A DNA stretch of 64,000 nt, taken from JADKHR01 sp041917295 (GTDB lineage: Bacteria; Elusimicrobiota; Elusimicrobia; FEN-1173). Position 1 is the stretch's first letter; each line of letters begins with the position of its first letter. Below the pieces are notes generated by a model. It ran no database searches and was not told where the DNA came from. It saw only the letters and a program-made list of their open reading frames with translations. A program made the translations under genes and the position numbers. Below, in pieces: positions 62,260 through 64,000 of the stretch. The stretch lies in the NCBI GenBank assembly GCA_041917295.1, contig JAYRXX010000063.1, forward strand, positions 1 to 64,000. The letters are read 5' to 3'.

Positions 62260-62604
62260 CTAACGGCCCAGGATGATGTCGATACCGGTCAGAACGAGGT
62301 TCAGTTGGCGGGATGACAGTTTTCCCGCCCGCTCGGTCAAAAGGGTTCTGTCGAGAGCGATGATCTGGGAGACGTTGGCGACGGAATCTTTTGGGAGGTC
62401 CGTCTCGTTTGCGGACAAAAAGACGTTCCCGGGAGCCTCCGCCCACTGGAGATTGCTTGTCAACGGGACACAAACAATAGTCGCGATTCGGCTCCTGTTC
62501 AAAGGGTCGCCCTGGACGACGGCGACGGGACGTCGAAAGCCGGGCCCCGACCCCGTAGGGTCGGGAAGATCGGCCCACCATATCTCCCCCTGGGCGACTT
62601 TCAC
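62260..62604 (-). CDS. mazF: MazF/PemK-family endoribonuclease toxin
   Basis: 114 residues from a GTG at 62604 that overlaps the antitoxin stop (GTGA). 'AQGEIWWADLPDPTGSGPGF' then 'RRPVAVVQGDPLNRSRIATI' and 'VCVPLTSNL' are the conserved MazF core, including the Arg of 'RRPV' and the later 'VSQIIALDR' and 'RLxxxxGKLS' elements. It cleaves RNA at short motifs and is neutralised by the upstream MazE-like protein. The open frame to 62679 continues into the antitoxin and is not used. Confidence 0.93.
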   Translation of the reverse strand: MKVAQGEIWWADLPDPTGSGPGFRRPVAVVQGDPLNRSRIATIVCVPLTSNLQWAEAPGNVFLSANETDLPKDSVANVSQIIALDRTLLTERAGKLSSRQLNLVLTGIDIILGR

Positions 62605-62837
62605 CAGGACGAAGTTTTTAGACGACGGCGGCCCGCTTCTTGAAGAAAAGGATCGAGCGGTTCGCTCATTTCCCCGCAAACCCTGTTCATGGCTTCCGTG
62701 ACTTCATTGGGGGAATGACGGTACAAGTATTCCTGCATGGCCTCGCTGAGGAGGCGGCTTCGTGATTTCTTTACTCGGCGCGTGTATTCCTCCACCTGGC
62801 GAAACAGGCGGTTCGGCATGGAAATGGCTGTTTTCAT
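62601..62837 (-). CDS. mazE: MazE-like ribbon-helix-helix antitoxin
   Basis: 78 residues from the ATG at 62837. 'MKTAISMPNRLFRQVEEYTR' with 'SRSRLLSEAMQEYLYRH' is a CopG-type ribbon-helix-helix DNA-binding domain; the C-terminal 'NRVCGEMSEPLDPFLQEA' should wrap MazF. Translation of mazF is coupled through GTGA. No Shine-Dalgarno is seen, and the -10 box lies only 6 bases upstream of the ATG, so the message may be leaderless. An inverted repeat overlaps the -35. Confidence 0.9.
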   Translation of the reverse strand: MKTAISMPNRLFRQVEEYTRRVKKSRSRLLSEAMQEYLYRHSPNEVTEAMNRVCGEMSEPLDPFLQEAGRRRLKTSSW

Positions 62838-62843
62838 ACCATT

Positions 62844-62882
62844 AGTATGACTCACACACATACGGCTGTCAAGGCCTGACAG
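62844..62882 (-). promoter_or_regulatory. mazEF promoter with overlapping operator-like palindrome
   Basis: TTGACA (62872-62867), 17-base spacer and CATACT (62849-62844) on the minus strand. CTGTCA-AGGCC-TGACAG at 62866-62882 is a perfect inverted repeat covering the -35, a likely site for repression by the MazE or MazEF complex. Confidence 0.6.
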
Positions 62883-62951
62883 AGCATTTTTTCCACGTTG
62901 GCAATTCCCTCATCCGGCCCTTCGGGTCGGCTTCGAGTCCCACGCTAAAAC

Positions 62952-63035
62952 TGCCCGGGGCGGGACTCGAACCCGCACGAGCCTTTGGCTCACGGCATTT
63001 TAAGTGCCGTGTGTCTGCCGTTCCACCACCCGGGC
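62952..63035 (-). tRNA. tRNA-Leu (anticodon UAA)
   Basis: 84 bases folding as a class II tRNA: acceptor GCCCGGG/CCCGGGC with discriminator A, anticodon stem CGGCA/TGCCG around the loop CTTAAAA (anticodon TAA), a long variable arm GAGCC-AAA-GGCTC, and T-arm GCGGG-TTCGAGT-CCCGC. CCA is not encoded. The 5' half is overlapped by the end of the HNH gene. Confidence 0.95.
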
Positions 63036-63515
63036 CAAATTAATTTGTTTTCTTCTGTTCTTACCGCGATGAGTCGGTTTAAGACTGTGACAGTTGGGAC
63101 AGAGGATCCTTAGATTCACAAGCCGATTGTCCGTTCGATCACCATTAATGTGATCCAATTCGAGCGGCAGATAGCCATCGGCCGTTTTTTTTGCCCACCC
63201 GCATTCTTCACACGCCTTGCTTTTTAAACCCTCAGAAAACAACCTTTTTTTTAGCTTAAAAATTTGAAAATCACTCCCCATGACAAGAATTTTACTCAGT
63301 GGAAGCCGGGGCTTTCCAATGCCTCGAAGACCGCGATTCCAGGCTTGGTGTTTAAAATGTGAGATATCCAACCCCAACTCGGCAATATACTTTCGGAGCT
63401 GAGAATAATTCCCCCCAGCCTCCCTAAGCCCCAGACGCATCAACAACTGGCGGTAGCTGTAAACTGCGGGGACAGCGGACTTCAATGTCTCCTCGGACCA
63501 CTTACGCTCTCGCAT
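63000..63515 (-). CDS. HNH endonuclease reading into tRNA-Leu
   Basis: About 171 residues from the ATG at 63515 (others at 63527 and 63569 are possible; none has a good Shine-Dalgarno). N-terminal DNA-binding-like part 'WSEETLKSAVPAVYSYRQLL' with 'REAGGNYSQLRKYIAELGL'. The HNH fold has 'CEECGWAKK', 'LPLELDHINGDRTDNRLVNL' (LDHINGD core) and 'ILCPNCHSLKP', so zinc Cys pairs and catalytic His are intact. The last dozen codons and the stop lie within the first 36 bases of tRNA-Leu on the same strand. Such stand-alone HNH genes are usual in phages and mobile DNA. Confidence 0.88.
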   Translation of the reverse strand: MRERKWSEETLKSAVPAVYSYRQLLMRLGLREAGGNYSQLRKYIAELGLDISHFKHQAWNRGLRGIGKPRLPLSKILVMGSDFQIFKLKKRLFSEGLKSKACEECGWAKKTADGYLPLELDHINGDRTDNRLVNLRILCPNCHSLKPTHRGKNRRKQINLARVVERQTHGT

Positions 63516-63587
63516 GGACCGAATCATACAATTCGGCAAAGGCATAAACAACGGCACACGCAAAAACATCGCCTTCGGAGATGCGAT

Positions 63588-64000
63588 TTATCCCCTTACC
63601 GGCGGCAACCCCGCCAGGGCCATGGCCAGTTCGCCTTCGTCCAATTTTTGGTCCACCAACTTTCCGGCGTTGTAATCCATGTAGGCCTGCATATCGAAAT
63701 GACCGTGCCCGCACAAATTGAACAGGATGGCCCGGGAAACCCCTTCGGCCTTGCATTTCAACGCCTCGTCAATGGCGCCCCGGATGGCGTGGTTGGCTTC
63801 CGGCGCCGGCATGATTCCTTCCGCCCGGGCAAACTGGACCCCCGCCGAAAAACACGCCGTTTGATGGAACGCCGCCGCCTCGATCAGCCCCAATTCTTTC
63901 ACGTGACTGACCAACGGCGCCATCCCGTGATATCTCAACCCCCCGGAATGGAACCCCGGCGGCGTGAACGTGGACCCCAGGGTGTGCATTTTGGTTAATG
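63588..64000 (-). CDS. trpB: Tryptophan synthase beta chain, TrpB2 type (3' part, cut by window end)
   Basis: The last 137 codons of a gene that continues past the window; the frame is open to base 64000. 'KMHTLGSTFTPPGFHSGGLRY' and 'HGMAPLVSHVKELGLIEAAA' are diagnostic of the TrpB2 subgroup (in parts), with the C-terminal 'ILFNLCGHGHFDMQAYMDY' near the PLP-phosphate side. It joins indole and serine to tryptophan; TrpB2 enzymes often act without TrpA. The downstream HNH gene follows after 72 bases or more and is unrelated. Confidence 0.92.
   Translation of the reverse strand, partial: LTKMHTLGSTFTPPGFHSGGLRYHGMAPLVSHVKELGLIEAAAFHQTACFSAGVQFARAEGIMPAPEANHAIRGAIDEALKCKAEGVSRAILFNLCGHGHFDMQAYMDYNAGKLVDQKLDEGELAMALAGLPPVRG

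Noticed and set aside
53600..63600. Prophage or integrative element
   Set aside because: There is an IS, a toxin-antitoxin pair, an HNH gene and a tRNA, but no integrase, phage structural gene or duplicated tRNA end (att site) was seen.

Overview
The window reads as ordinary bacterial chromosome from a Gram-negative organism of moderately high GC. Evidence for an outer membrane is two predicted outer-membrane barrels, two exported FG-GAP proteins and a very large exported protein. No rRNA or ribosomal marker is present. The mix of genes (class II photolyase, FabV, PorV-like barrel fused to TPRs, giant exported protein with an N-terminal 'QDAH' domain) reminds me of deep-branching phyla such as Elusimicrobiota or Omnitrophota, but this is an impression and not a classification.

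Layout. (1) 0.1-9.9 kb, minus strand: a complete F1Fo ATP synthase operon with its promoter at about 9.85 kb, in the order atpZ-I-B-E-F-H-A-G-[DUF5678]-[retropepsin]-[outer-membrane barrel]-D-[Yip1-like]-C, followed by a degenerate receiver protein with its own promoter. The canonical gene order is kept but four unrelated genes are inserted. The gamma subunit carries a textbook EF-hand loop. (2) 9.9-13.0 kb: a small charged protein, a rhomboid-like membrane protein, a cold-shock protein, FolD and a lipid-kinase-like protein. (3) 13.0-16.1 kb, plus: typA and fabV, translationally coupled. (4) 16.1-28.2 kb, minus: gltB, gltD, a GAF-PAS histidine kinase, tldD and a RecB/Cas4-like nuclease form an overlapping chain, followed by a membrane protein with ten CxxC motifs. 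(5) 28.3-34.6 kb, plus: DUF486 protein and photolyase, then dnaX-recR-CheY-like-PhoB-like-histidine kinase, tightly packed. (6) 34.6-39.7 kb: an O-methyltransferase-like gene, and a divergent operon of a PorV/TPR protein, a membrane histidine kinase and an OmpR-type regulator behind a paired direct repeat. (7) 39.9-46.3 kb: two tandem FG-GAP proteins, amt-glnB (PII lacking Tyr51) and a regulator with an N-terminal excisionase-type HTH and a C-terminal receiver. (8) 46.3-53.5 kb, minus: AddA/AddB helicase-nuclease and a PRMT-like methyltransferase.

(9) 53.6-63.6 kb is the accessory part: a complete IS4-type element with 18-bp terminal inverted repeats and a 9-bp target duplication; a 2312-residue exported protein with three HExx(H/E) metal-site motifs; a mazEF pair; a tRNA-Leu(UAA); and an HNH endonuclease gene whose 3' end runs into the tRNA gene. 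The window ends inside a trpB2-type gene.

Functionally the window joins energy metabolism (ATP synthase), nitrogen assimilation (GltBD, Amt, PII), DNA replication and repair (DnaX, RecR, AddAB, photolyase) and an unusually dense set of signalling proteins: three histidine kinases and five receiver proteins, several co-translated with housekeeping genes. All promoters, start sites and motif calls were made by eye; no similarity search was run.
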